In this document: one piece after another, positions 31,686 through 42,401 of the stretch
Numbering within the stretch: the stretch's first letter is position 1
Layout of the letters: the number at the start of each line of letters is the position of its first letter
Assembly (NCBI RefSeq): GCF_032452875.1
Contig: NC_083870.1
Location: 8,618,001-8,682,000 of the forward strand
Direction: 5' to 3'
From: Bos javanicus
Lineage: Eukaryota > Chordata > Mammalia > Artiodactyla > Bovidae
Length of the DNA: 64,000 bases
The notes under the pieces: generated by a model
The model's database searches: none
The model's input: only the letters and a program-made list of their open reading frames with translations
Told to the model about the DNA's origin: nothing
Program-made: the position numbers and the translations under genes

Positions 31686-32232
31686 TGGTCAGTGACAAGG
31701 TCCTAGCCTTTTGGCTTTGCAGACGGGAATTCCCAAGGAGGTGGTGTTTATTAGGAGGATAAAGAGTATAGTGCCTGTGGATGGATACACGGGCAGGCTC
31801 AGAGTTTGAATCACTTTTGAATCACTTTTAGTTTGAATCGCTTTTATGGGGCATTTCTTTCCAGTTTACTTTGACCAATCATCTTGCTTTGTCTGGTAAA
31901 GAGGCCATATTTGGCATAGCTCAGGGTCATCCCATGTGTGTGCACATCTTTTTGTCCAGATGCATTCTAGTAAAGAGGCTTATGGGTAGTTGACATCACT
32001 TTCTTTGAGGTTATCCCCCCTCCCTTTACAACCTCCAAGGAGCCTTTCGGTGCATGTGTAGTCGGGGACGTCTCCTTAACTTTAGAATGAGGAATATGTG
32101 GTCTTTCATCTCTTATCTGTACAGGGCCCAGCCTCCTCCATCATCCTGTTTTTATAGAGTTTCTGCTATTATGAAATTTCTGTCCACAGGGGAGAAACTG
32201 TTGAGCCTGGCCCCATGTATCTCCTACCTCTA
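31686..32232 (-). mobile_element. LTR-H copy 2
   Basis: Same orientation as copy 1 and separated from it by about 230 bp of non-retroviral sequence. Shares GTGACAAGG, GGGAATTCCC, GACCAATCATCTTG and the 5-prime end. No clear TSD. Confidence 0.7.
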
Positions 32233-32387
32233 CGGCAAATAAACAAAAATGAGTTTAGAGCATGGAAAGGTTTATTGGAGGTGTCAGCTTAAGAAAAAGC
32301 ACAATATGAGAGTCGTGAGTCAAGTTTTATTTGGGGCAAAACGAGGACTGCAGCCTGGGAGATGGCATCTCAGATACTGTTGTAGCC

Positions 32388-32935
32388 ACACGTTCTGGGA
32401 AACAAACTCACTCAGAAGGACAATTCAGATAGTGGAGTGCAGTTTATTACACCGGCGGGCCCAAGGCAGAGTCTCCTCTTAGCCAAGGACCCTGACCAGC
32501 ATTTGTGAAAACCTTTTATACCCCACGTATACATGTCTGAACCCACCACTCCAAATTCCTTGAGACTTGCATAAACCAAGGAAAATACAATCCCAATAAC
32601 CCCATCATTCACGTGCTGTGTGCTCATGGGCTCAAACAGTCAAACAGTTAGCCAATAATCAATAAATCTGAGGTTACACTCTGATAGATAAAGAAAAATT
32701 TATGGCCTGTCAGGAGGAAGGGGGTGATTAGTGTATGTTTCTCTGAGGCGATGAGTAACCTAGATATGATCTTCAAGGTTCCCCTGTCTGGAGGGGGTCT
32801 TATCCTTCTGTTGTTGTTTTCATAGGCACTAAACAGAGAGTTCAGAGTCCATTGGAAAGGTGGCCGAGCATGATCATCATGAACAGGCTTAAGATGGAGT
32901 CTAGGCCCTATGAATTCCTTCTTCAATATCTCTGA
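32388..32935 (-). mobile_element. Solo LTR-J inside LTR-B
   Basis: In sense starts TGAAGAAGGAATTCATAGGG and ends CGTGTGGCTACAACA, 548 bp. TATAAAAG box (reversed at 32513-32520) and AATAAA signal (reversed at 32443-32448) are both intact. Flanks ATAC/ATAT correspond to the ATAG of uninterrupted LTR-B, so a 4-bp TSD with later changes is likely. Confidence 0.85.
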
Positions 32936-33138
32936 GAAACTACTCCCAAGATGTAGGAGGGAAAAATAGTATATATGTAATTTTGGTAAAGGGGAAATCA
33001 ATCAAGCACATATTTCCCAGAAGGTTTCTGCTTGTCTTGTGAAGCTTTTGCTAGTCATCAGGAAGAGTTGTCAGCATGGACTTTAATACTTTTCCAGAGA
33101 GGAGACACAAGAATTAGGCTCAAAAAAATGGACTCCTG

Positions 33139-33440
33139 GGGCTCCCCTGGTGGCTCAGTGGTAGAGTCCACCCGCCAGTGCAGGAGACATGGGTTTGATC
33201 CCTCGTCTGGGAAGATCCTGCATACCTCGGAGCAACTAAGTCTGTGCACCGTAACCACTGAGCCTGTGCTCTGGAGTCTGGGACCTGCAGCTACTGAAGC
33301 CCAAGAGCCCTGGAGTCCGTGCTCTGCAACAAGAGAGGCCGCTACCAAGAGAAGCTATCACACCACAGCTAGAGTGTAGCCCACTCGCTGCAACTAGAGA
33401 AAAACCTGTGTATCAACCAGCACAACAACAACAACAACAA
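33139..33440 (+). mobile_element. CHR SINE with 12-bp TSD
   Basis: Head GGGCTCCCCTGGTGGCTCAG, B box GGTTTGATCCC, long body, tail (CAA)n. TSD AATGGACTCCTG / AATTGGCTCCTG at 33127-33138 and 33441-33452 (two mismatches). Confidence 0.92.
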
Positions 33441-33537
33441 AATTGGCTCCTGAAAATATCTAACTATCTGAAGCCCTGTCTTATTAGTTCTCACCCCCTC
33501 TCCCCCCGAGCACAGAGGGCCTCACTTTGTTACCGAA

Positions 33538-34020
33538 TCCAAGCTCACTCTGCTCGCCACATGACAGACCACTTAGCTGAGAGATGAGATGTTGAGGCAA
33601 GAAATACGACTTTCTTCACAAAGCCAGCTGACTGGGAAGATGACAGACTAATGTCTAGAAATAACCATCTTATCATGGTCTGGATGCCATTTTCTTTTAT
33701 AAAACGAGAGAGAGATGGGATGAGGAAGTAAAATAAAAAGGGCCATCAGTCTTGCAAATCATCTCTGGGAATGGCCAGTATTGGGGAAGGGATGTGTTAA
33801 TACCTTCTTTCTTGCAGCCATTAACAGGTGGGCAGAGTCAGGTTATATTTCTGTGTGCTGAGCAAAGGTGCTTTAGTTTAACAGTCCAGCAGAGGGGTGG
33901 GGTCCTTTTAGGAAGGCCGTTATGTATGATTATAATAACAAAAACAAAATAAAACAAAAAAATAAAGGTTAAAGTCAAAGAAAGAGATCCAGCATGGAGT
34001 CAAGGCTCTTACCTGCGACA
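33538..34020 (-). mobile_element. Solo LTR-C inside LTR-B
   Basis: Reversed, sense TGTCGCAGGTAAGAGCC to GATTCGGTAACA, 483 bp. TATA region TTTTATAAAAG is reversed near 33697. Flanks ACTT/ATTT. Same family as 42235-43079. Confidence 0.85.
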
Positions 34021-34150
34021 ATTTCTGCTGTCTACCCTGAACTCCTTTCAGAGGATGTTGAAAATCAACAGGTGTAGCAGCACATGATTTAATCCTTGTA
34101 GAGGTAGATGGCAAGCACCCAATCAACTGCCAGTTTGTAGTTGACAGAGG

Positions 34151-34376
34151 GCTGAGCAAGAACAAGGGGCTTGTGTTCAAAAACTCCACACTCCCTGAAG
34201 GGTTTCAGCAAAGCATTTTTAAAGGCAAGGGAAGGAAGAGGTGTCCAAGGGTGTGTGATCAGCTCCTGCACAATTCTCTGATTGGTTGATGGTGATCAAT
34301 CCTTGGGCACTAGAAGCAAGCTACTGTTCATGATCATCAAGTATTAATAGCTAATTTCATCCATTTGGTGGCAGTT
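34151..34376 (-). mobile_element. LTR-I-like fragment
   Basis: GCTTGTGTTCAAAAACTCC, TTTTTAAAGGCAAGG and CTCTGATTGGTTGATGGTG line up with 27265-27390 in the same order. Partial. Confidence 0.5.
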
Positions 34377-34388
34377 TTGTCAGTTGAA

Positions 34389-34768
34389 GAATTGATGCTT
34401 TTGAACTGTGGTGTTGGAGAAGACTCTTGAGAGTCCCTTGGACTGCAAGGAGATCCAACCAGTCCATTCTGAAGGAGATCAGCCCTGAGATTTCTTTGGA
34501 AGGAATGATGCTAAAGCTGAAACTCCAGTACTTTGGCCAACTCATGCGAAGAGTTGACTCACTGGAAAAGACTTTGATGCTGGGAGGGATTGGGGGCAGG
34601 AGGAGAAGGGGATGACAGAGGATGAGATGGCTGGATGGCATCACTGACTGGATGGACGTGAGTCTGAGTGAACTCTGGGAGTTGGTGATAGACAGGGAGG
34701 CCTGGTGTGCTGCGATTCATGGGGTCGAAAAGAGTCAGACACGGCTGAGCGACTGATCTGAACTGAAC
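34389..34768 (+). mobile_element. BovB 3-prime end with 12-bp TSD
   Basis: Starts at the FELWCW-coding region and ends GATCTGAACTGAA. Perfect TSD TTGTCAGTTGAA at 34377-34388 and 34769-34780. Confidence 0.95.
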
Positions 34769-34913
34769 TTGTCAGTTGAAAAACTTGGGAAAGATGCATT
34801 AGATACCACTATCTAGGTAGTTCAGAGAGGAGAAAAAACAGAATTATGGGGGAACTGAGAAGGTCTCATATGGTCCGGCTTGGTTACATAATCAGGAGCT
34901 TACTTAGGACTTT

Positions 34914-35981
34914 TGAAACTGTACAACTCAGATTAAGACTTCAACCCACTGTCTTTTAATTGAGATCACACACCTGGTCTCAGGATTCATAGAGCTCAGG
35001 TCCTTTATGTCTTGTTGCAGAAAAAAGTCTAATGAGAGATAAAGTGATAGGTAAAGAGTGGATTTATTTAGAGAGATACATGTTCCATAGATAGGATGAG
35101 GTATATCTCAAAAAGTAAGAACAACTTTGGTAGAAACACACTTCACTGACATACTGTGGGCTACCTCAGAAGGTAAGTTCAGTTCAGTCGCTCAGTCGTG
35201 TCCAACTCTTTGTGACCCCATGAATCGCAGCATGGCAGGCCTCCCTGTCCATCACCAACTCCCGGAGTTCACTCAGACTCACGTCCATCCAGTCAGTGAT
35301 GCCATCCAGCCATCTCATCCTCTGTCGTGCCCTTCTCCTCCTGCCCCAAATCCCTCCCAGCATCAGAGTCTTTTCCAATGAGTCAACTCTTCGCATGAGG
35401 CGGCCAAAGTACTGGAGTTTCAGCTTTAGCATCATTCCTTCCAAAGAACTCCCAGGGCTGATCTCCTTCAGAATGGACTGGTTGGATCTCCTTGCAGTCC
35501 AAGGGACTCTCAAGAGTCTTCTCCAACACCATAGTTCAAAAGCATCAATTCTTCGGCGCTCAGCTTTCTTCACAGTCCAACTCTCACATCCATACATGAC
35601 TACAGGAAAAACCATAGCCTTGACTAGATGGTAAGAGGCCCCCAGATATGGAGAGGTTAGTTTTTATAGGTCGGGTAATTTCATAGATGAATGAATGGGA
35701 GGATTATTTCAACTATTTTAGAGAATGGTGGAGATTTCCAGGAATTAGGCCACTGCTCACTGTTTGATTTCTGATGGTTGGCCTTGAAACCGTCATGGTA
35801 CTGGTGGGTGTATCACTTAGTTTGCTGATGTGTTAAGATGAGCATACTCTGAGGCTAAAGGTCTAGTGGAAGTTGAAGCATCTTCCACCTTGACCTATTT
35901 TGTTCTTATCAGTTTATGTCTTGTCCTTGGGCTATGTCATTCTTTTAAAGACTCTACCCTGACCCCTTCCCTCCTGTTTCA
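34914..35981 (-). mobile_element. LTR-A interrupted by BovB
   Basis: Reversed LTR-A, TGAAACTGTACAACTC on the left and CCTCCTGTTTCA on the right. Its two parts (34914-35177, 35630-35981) join cleanly around the BovB. Flanks CTTT and GAAA differ, so the locus was rearranged or this was part of a provirus. Confidence 0.85.
35178..35629 (-). mobile_element. BovB 3-prime end in LTR-A
   Basis: Reversed terminal 450 bp of BovB, holding a 143-codon open piece (35184-35615) of the C-terminal region. Flanked by GGTAAG at 35172-35177 and 35630-35635. Confidence 0.93.
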
Positions 35982-36049
35982 GAAAGGTAATTTGGATAGA
36001 GGATTGATAGACTGAGTATTGGTAAAGGAGGAGACAGGCAAGTAGTAGC

Positions 36050-36150
36050 TAAATTGTACAACTCATTTTGGGACTTGAACACACAGTCTTTTGTTGAGAT
36101 CATACACCTCATCTCAGGACTTAATGAAGCTCAGAACTTAGAAGTGGTAG
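36050..36150 (-). mobile_element. LTR-A U5 fragment
   Basis: GTACAACTCATTTTGGGACT and GAGATCATACACCTCATCTC match the reversed LTR-A end (compare 34920-34990). About 100 bp only. Confidence 0.65.
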
Positions 36151-36279
36151 AGGAGGAACCAGTATACATACAATTTTTTTTTTTTTGGTCTAGGGAATAC
36201 ATGCAGTCAACCATGCATACATCTTTCATCTGTTGGTGTTTTTATTTCTATAAAGAGCATAAACATATTATTATGTGTA

Positions 36280-36805
36280 TTCCTTGAGGTGGAACCTGCC
36301 CCGCCCCAAGGCTAAACTGTTGACTCTTGGCTGTTCCTCCCTTGTCTCTACATCCTCTCTTTCCCAGATTAAAACTGTTTGAGTCTGTCCTTTGGAACTC
36401 AGGGAAGCTCATGGAGGCTGGAGTCTGTTCCTTACAAAGAATAGAGGACATGGAAAGGCTTCCAAGGCCAGGAGCCCCACAGGGTCTTGCTCAGTTTCAC
36501 AAAGAACTGTTAGGACAAAGCACAGAGAGCCTCTCTCTGTTCTTCACCCTGTTGGTGAGCAGCTGTAGAGGGTTATGACAATGTAGAACTGGGTGGTGAA
36601 CAATGCTTTTTTTGCCCTTCCTCATTCACACTTTTGTAACTCTAGATCTCCACCCCTTTTTTTTAGCTCAGGATATTATATAAGCTTCAGTTACCTGGCT
36701 GCCTTTGATTCTTTATATTTTCACATGCTCCTGGAGGTATGTAATTTTGTTTGTTTTTCCTCTGTTAATCTGTTTCATATAGTTTAATTATTAGACCAGT
36801 CAAAG
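36280..36805 (+). mobile_element. LTR-like repeat, family E into LTR-D end
   Basis: Begins with the family-E phrase (TTTGGAACTCAGGGAAGC, 36391) and ends with the LTR-D terminus (CTCTGTTAATCTGTTTCATA, TTATTAGACCAGTC). ATTATATAAGC at about 36673 is a TATA-like box. This suggests E and D are two ends of one LTR type. Confidence 0.55.
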
Positions 36806-36814
36806 AACATAGAA

Positions 36815-37175
36815 CTGAGATCGGAAGGGGGCAGGGCACAACCCTTAAAAGAATGACATAGCCTGAGAACACACACGACTTCAACTGATTAGAACCAACT
36901 AGGTGTAAGATGGCAGATGAGTCATCTACTAGATCTTGAGCCTCAGTATACGCTTATTGTAGCACATCAACATGCTAAATGACACGTCCACAGGTGCCAT
37001 GAAGGTCAAAGAGTGGGCGGCGGCTCAATTCCTGAAAATCCCCACCCCTACCCAAAAGCGTTGGAATACTCTTCCCGCTCATTAGCCTGTGAAATTACCC
37101 ACCCTTATAAAAACTGGCAATCCCATATTCAGGACTATTGAAACCATAGAACTCATATTAGGACTTGAACTCAGG
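36815..37175. mobile_element. LTR-A halves in opposite orientation
   Basis: 36815-37138 is the 5-prime half of LTR-A forward (GGAAGGGGGCAGGGCACAAC, CTAAATGACACGTCC). It abuts 37139-37175, which is the LTR-A terminus reversed (TTGAAACCATAGAACTC). No BovB piece is visible at the junction, unlike 25273-25976. Confidence 0.65.
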
Positions 37176-37187
37176 TTAGGATTAGGT

Positions 37188-37472
37188 TCGGAGAAGGCAA
37201 TGGCACCCCACTCCAGTACTCTTGCCTGGAAAATCTCATGGACAGAGGAGCCTGGTAGGCTGTAGTTGATGGGGTCGCGAAGAGTCGGATATGACTAAGC
37301 GACTTCACTTTCACTTTTCACTTTCATGCATTGGAGAAGGAAATGGCAACCCACTCCAGTGTTCTTGCCTGGAGAATCCAAGGGACGGGGGAGCCTGATG
37401 GGCTGCCGTCTATGGGGTCGCACAGAATCGGATACGACTGAAGCGACTTAGCAGCTGCAGCAGCAGCAGCAG
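37188..37472 (+). mobile_element. Bov-A2 SINE with TSD
   Basis: Dimeric Bov-A2 with a (CAG)n tail. Direct repeats TAGGATTAGGTT (37176-37187) and TAGGATAGGTT (37473-37483), one base different in length. Confidence 0.92.
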
Positions 37473-37483
37473 TAGGATAGGTT

Positions 37484-37660
37484 AGCATACCCTGGTGCCT
37501 TTTCTGCCTCTCTTGCCTTCTGAGATGGCCCACACTCTGTCAACGAAGTGTTTCCTCCCTAAGTAAACCTTTGTCACTTTACTATTTCTCACTCTTGAAT
37601 TCTTTGTTTCATGAAACCAAGAACACACACTTGGAGGCTGTCGCAGGAACTGGGATGTGA
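37484..37660 (+). mobile_element. LTR R/U5 fragment related to LTR-A
   Basis: AGATGGCCCACACTCTGTC, GTGTTTCCTCCCTAAGTAAA and TCTCACTCTTGAATTC parallel the LTR-A poly-A region (19705-19780). Confidence 0.5.
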
Positions 37661-38285
37661 CCATCCTCCTGTGCCCTACTCTCCTGCAATAGACGGGAGG
37701 CTGGGAAATTTTTTCTGCCCTTACATTGCTTATTTGAATTGTGATTTTTTTTTTTTTTAAGCACCATTCTTCTAGGGGCTTTAACTTTAAGTTTTGAAAC
37801 TTTTATTTCTGCAAATTGTAACAAATATTGCTAACACTACCATTATAGGCAGAACTGTGTTTGCCTGCCCTTACCTGCCCATCCAATTTATAAACTGAAG
37901 TTCTAACCCAGTTTAGAACTAGACATCTAAGTTGTCAATCAAACATAAACATGGTTTATGTTTATATTTGCACATAAGGCCTTTAAAGAAGTGATTACAA
38001 AGCTGAGCAGGACCCCATTGGAACCTCCCTTGGTACAAATCTTTTCCGTGTCCCCAGTTTCTTGTATGTAGGAAAGAAGCTTCAGCCTCTTAGACCTTCC
38101 CTGATTTATCAAAGGGTAAATTCAAACAGTTCTTAATCAAAATAGTGAGGCAATGGGGAATGAAAAGAGGAACTGATCTTTGGTAGCCTCAACCTGAAGC
38201 AGCTTGAAGTGGGCCTTTGGTTTCCTGGCCAGAGACTGAGGTGGGTTATAGCAGTGAAAACACGAAATCCTCCCCACTAGACCAG
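37661..38285. other. Noncoding DNA with family-E and tRNA-Glu-like pieces
   Basis: No gene. T run at 37747-37758. 38040-38160 is a reversed family-E copy. 38180-38285 reversed (GGTCTAGTGGGGAGGATTTC) matches the tRNA-Glu-like segment that also adjoins LTR-H copy 1. Confidence 0.45.
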
Positions 38286-38828
38286 TGGTCAATGACAAAG
38301 CCCTGGCTCTTTGGCTTTGCAGAAAAGAATTCCCATAAAGGCAGAAAGTAGTGAAGCAAGTAAAGTATTTACTAGGTGGAAAAAGAGTTCATGTGTGTGG
38401 ATAGACACAAAGGTGAGCTCAGAGAGAAAGTCCCCGAGTCTTGCCCTTGTGGTAGTTTAAATAACTTTTGTGGAGCATCACTCTGGTTTTTCTTAGGCCT
38501 ATCATTTTGATTTGCCTGGGTCAGAGTCCATATTTGGTATATCTCAGGATTCTCCCATATGTGTGCATGCATCTCTTAGCCAAGATGGATTCTACTGCCA
38601 GAGGCCTATGGGTAGCCTTGCATCAGTTGTCATCACTTCCCTTTTGACCTCCAAGGACATGCATGGTCATGGAGATCTCCTGACTTCGAGAATGAGAAAT
38701 ATGTGGTCTGGGCAAGGCCTAGCCTCTTCTCTGAAATGCCCTGCTATTCTCATCTTGGAGTTTCAGTCCACAGAGAATGAATCTCCTATCACCTTACCCA
38801 GGGATGGACCTATCTATCTCCTGCCTCA
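38286..38828 (-). mobile_element. LTR-H copy 3
   Basis: Reversed, sense TGAGGCAGGAGATAGATAGG to CTTTGTCATTGACCA. Colinear with copies 1 and 2. Confidence 0.72.
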
Positions 38829-38889
38829 GAATGGTCAAGGAACTATAGTGCAGTGATAAAACAGGGACCTGGTTTCCACTCAGGTGATA

Positions 38890-39271
38890 TACACAACAAT
38901 ATCTTTGAGTTCTTCTGCAGGAACTAAAGTCCCCACCCAGGTGGAAGATGATAACTTCAGACTGAGTACAAGATTCCTGGAACACTGCCTCGCTACCTTC
39001 CTACCAACCAGTCAGGAGAAAGTCTGCACACAGTGGAAGATAGCAAAGACTCTGACCCCTTTCCAAATGATTAACTGAGATAAGCTTCCCCTCTCTTCCT
39101 TTAAAAACTTTCCTGATCGAACGGAATCTCTGAGTTGGTTCTTGGATAGGAGTCCACCTTCTCCCTAGGTTGCTGACCTCCTGAATAAAGCAAACTTTCC
39201 TTTCTAACCAGCACTTGTCTCTCAAATATTGGCTTTCAAGTGGGGAGCCATTGAACCTGAGTTCAGTAACA
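38890..39271 (+). mobile_element. LTR-I (forward)
   Basis: ATCTTTGAGTTCTTCTGCAG through a TTTAAAAAC TATA-like box (about 39101), AATAAAGC signal (39184) and TCTCTCAAATATTGGC to GAGTTCAGTAACA. The 5-prime boundary is not certain. Confidence 0.68.
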
Positions 39272-39294
39272 ATTATGATTAAATGAAGTCACTA

Positions 39295-42232
39295 GTTCAG
39301 TTCAGCTCATTTCAATTGCTCAGTAGTGTCTGACTCTTTGTGACCCCATGGACTGCAGCACACCAAGCTTCCCTGTCCATCACCAATTCCCTGAGCTTAC
39401 TCAAACTCATGTCCATCAAGTTGGTGATGCCATCTAACCATCTCATCCTCTGTCATCCCCTTCTCCTCCTTCCTTCAATCTTTCCCAGCATCAAGGTCTT
39501 TTCCAATGATTCCGCTCTTTGCATCAGGTGGCCAAAATATTGGAGCTTCAGCTTCAGCATCAGTCCTTCCAACGAATATTCAGGACTGATTTCCTTTAGG
39601 TTTGACTGGTTGAATCTCCTTGCAGTCCAAGGGACTCTCAAGTCTTCTCCAGCACCGCAGTTCAAAAGCATCAGTTCTTTGGCACTCAGCTTTCTTGATA
39701 GGCCAACTCTCACATCCATACATGACTACCGGAAAAACCATAGCTTTGACTAGACGGACCTTTTTTGGCAAAGTAATATCTCTGCTTTTTCATATGCTGT
39801 CTAGGTTGATCATAGATTTTTTCCAGGAACAAGTGTCTTTTAATCTCATGGCTGCAGTCACATCTGCAGTGATTTTGGAGCCCCAGAAAATAAAGTCTGC
39901 CACTGTTTCCATTGTTTCCCCATCTATTTGCCATGAAGTGATGGGACAGGATGCCATGGTCTTTGTTTTTTGAATGTTGAGTTTTAAGTCAGCTTTTTCA
40001 CTCTCCTCTTTCACTTTCATCAAAAGGCTCTTTCTGCCATAAAGGTGGTGTCATCTTCATATCTGAGGTTACTGATATTTCTTCCAGCAATCTTCTTTTT
40101 TTTTTGGCTATCATCATCATCATCATTTTCACCCTCAAGTTCATCCAGGATAACTCCTGTTCATCCTTCAAAACCCCATTTGATTTCACCATCTGTCTTG
40201 CCCAGAATGAACTCTCAGTGATTTTTGTGACCATTTGACAAGTTCCTAGACTGAGGCCCAGAGCAGCCAGGTCACTCCTGAGGTTTTTCAGCATCCAGCT
40301 CCTTCTTTCTCTGTCTGCCCAGTTCCAGGGCATGGGTCTCAGGCCTGGCCAGTCCGGCTTAGAAGCATGTAGACACAGGCGGTATCAATTCAAATCTATC
40401 ACCAGCCGGCCCTGGGCATCAGTGGTTGATGCCCACATGTAGGACTGCTTGGCCTTACACTCAGACACCAGTGCCTCCGGCCCACATTCCAGCAGCCTCC
40501 TTCACCCTCACCAGGGCCATCTTCCTCAGTACTGGCAGCCTTGCAGTGGGTTTCAAAGAAGTACCGGCGCAGGGGACTGCCGCCAGCCGCAGGCACCTCC
40601 TCCAGCATCTCTACCTCACACCCACGCAGGCGCACAGCAGTCCGGGGGTTTGTCCCCAGCCGCGGATGGCATCACACAGGCCAGCTCTCCACAGCAACCA
40701 CCGTGCTGTCTTGCTCACCCCTCGCAGATTGCGGTCAGCTGGGCTCCGGGTGGGCTCCCCAAAGGCCTCGCCTCGGACTCCAGCACAAAGAGCAGAGGGG
40801 GCCCCATGAGGGTACCCCTGGACAGGGATACGCGGCGGGGACAAGAAGTCGCACTCAGGTGCTGGAAGTGGGGTCAAGGGTGAGGGTGGGGGGTGGGGCC
40901 CACTGGGACACTGGGAGGAGGAAAAATAGGAGGATGGGAAGGGAGCCTGAGGGGTGGGGGAGCATCTCGCTGAGCACCTGTCAGCACCTCCTTACCTCTG
41001 AGCTCCAGGGCTTGGGACCCCCGGTTCCAGGGGGCCCCTGTTGGGGACACGGGTGGCCCCCTCCTTCCTGACATCTCAGGAGAGGGAGGGGGAAACCATG
41101 TAGGGAGACCTCCTCAGCTCCCCCGGCTGTCTCTGGCATGTCGGCTCCTCCTCCTGCTTTCTGGTGGCATGGTCGGGGGCTCTTTGGGCAATCTTGATTC
41201 CAGCTTGCCCTTCATCCAGCCTGGCATTTTGCATGATGTACTCTGCATATAAGCTAAATAAGCAAGGTGACAATATACAGCTTTGATGTACTCCTTTCCA
41301 ATTTTGGAACCAGTCCATTGATCCATGTCAGGTTCTAACTGTTGCTTCTTAACCTGCATACAGATTTCTCAGGAGGCAGGTCAGGTGGTCTGGTATTCCC
41401 ATCTCCTGAAGAATTTTCCACAGTTTGTTGTGATCCACAGAGTCAAAGGCTTTGGTGTAGTCAATAAAGCAGAAGTGGATGTTTTTCTGGAACTCTCTTG
41501 CTTTTTTGATCATCCAATGGATGTTGGCAATTTGATCTCTGCTTTCTCTGGCTTTTCTTAATCCAGCTTGAACATCTGGAAGTTTGAGGTTCATGTACTG
41601 TTGAAGCCTGGCTTGCAGAATTTTGAGCATTACTTTGCTAGCATGTGAAATGAATGCAGTTGTGTGGTAGTTTGAACACACTTTGGCATTGCCTTTCTTT
41701 TGTATTGGAATGAAAACTGACCCTTTCCAATCTTGTGGCTACTGATGAGTTTTCCATATTTGCTGGCATATTGAATGCAGCACTTTCACAGTATCATCTT
41801 TTATGATTTGCAATAGCTCTGCTAGAATTCCATCACATCCACTAGCTTTGTTCATAGTGATGCTTCCCAAGGTCCAGTTGACTTCTCACTCCAGGATATC
41901 TGGCTCTAGGTGAGTGATAAAACCATCATGTTATCTGGGTCATTAAGATTTTTTTGTACAGTTTTTCTGTGTATTCTTGCCACCTCTTCTTAATATCTTC
42001 TGTTTCTGTTAGGTCCATACTGTTTCTGTCCTTTATTGTGCCCATCTTTGCATGAAATGTTCCCTTGGTATCTCTAATTTTCTTGAAGATATCTCTAGTC
42101 TCTCCCATTCTATTGTTTTACTCTATTTCTTTGCACTGATCATTAAGATGGCTTTCTTATCTCTCCTTGCTGTTCTTTGGAACTCTATATTCAAATGGGT
42201 ATATCTTTCTTTTTCTACTTTGCCTTTAGCTT
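39295..42232 (-). mobile_element. BovB LINE interrupted by NTF4 retrocopy
   Basis: 39295-40094 (3-prime end through RT C-terminus) and 41188-42232 (RT palm back to the linker after the endonuclease) are two parts of one reversed BovB. At the break the sequence AAGATTGC is present on both sides, exactly as target duplication of the inserted NTF4 copy. Frames are broken. The right edge shares GTTCAGTTCA with the left edge, a possible TSD or end microhomology. Confidence 0.9.
40095..41187 (-). pseudogene. NTF4: Neurotrophin-4 processed pseudogene
   Basis: The parent encodes a secreted neurotrophin (TrkB ligand). The coding equivalent is 40965-40339. The ATG at 40965-40963 begins a signal-peptide-like MLPHPSGSLPILLFFLLP, against 210 residues in human NT-4, so length is nearly complete. 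Further motifs: PAPECDFLSP, DRNLRGVSKT at the propeptide cleavage site (basic furin site weakened), CDAIRGW, EVPAAGGSPLRRYFFETHCK, GRRHW, SECKAKQSY and a C-terminal IDTACVYMLLSRTGQA before TGA (40341-40339). At least four frameshifts and a stop at 40857-40855 kill it. Upstream (to 41187) is 5-prime UTR-like, downstream 3-prime UTR-like ending in A10 (T10 at 40096-40105). TSD GCAATCTT at 40087-40094 and 41188-41195, inside BovB. No intron is evident. No AATAAA is seen. Confidence 0.92.
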
Positions 42233-42401
42233 GTTCAGTTCATACAGAGATAATCTGATGGTGCCCACCTGTGAATGGATGGAAAAAAGAAGAGATTAAC
42301 ACACTCCTTCCAAAGGCTGGCCCTTCCCAGAGATGTTTTGCAAGACTGAAGAGCCTTTATACTTTACTGCTTCATTGCCTCTCCCTCTCTATTCTGCCTT
42401 T

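Larger units (their letters stand above)
32282..34146 (-). mobile_element. LTR-B carrying three nested insertions
   Basis: Outer LTR-B with perfect TSD GAGG at 32278-32281 and 34147-34150. Its pieces 32282-32387, 32936-33138, 33441-33537 and 34021-34146 read continuously once LTR-J, a CHR SINE and LTR-C are removed. Confidence 0.9.

Noticed and set aside
40339..40965. NTF4 as a functional gene
   Set aside because: At least four frameshifts and an early stop after 36 codons; the basic propeptide cleavage site is weakened.
40426..41071. Overlapping forward frames of 127-176 codons
   Set aside because: They are antisense to the GC-rich NTF4 retropseudogene; GC-rich DNA gives long spurious frames. 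The reversed strand carries the recognisable protein motifs.
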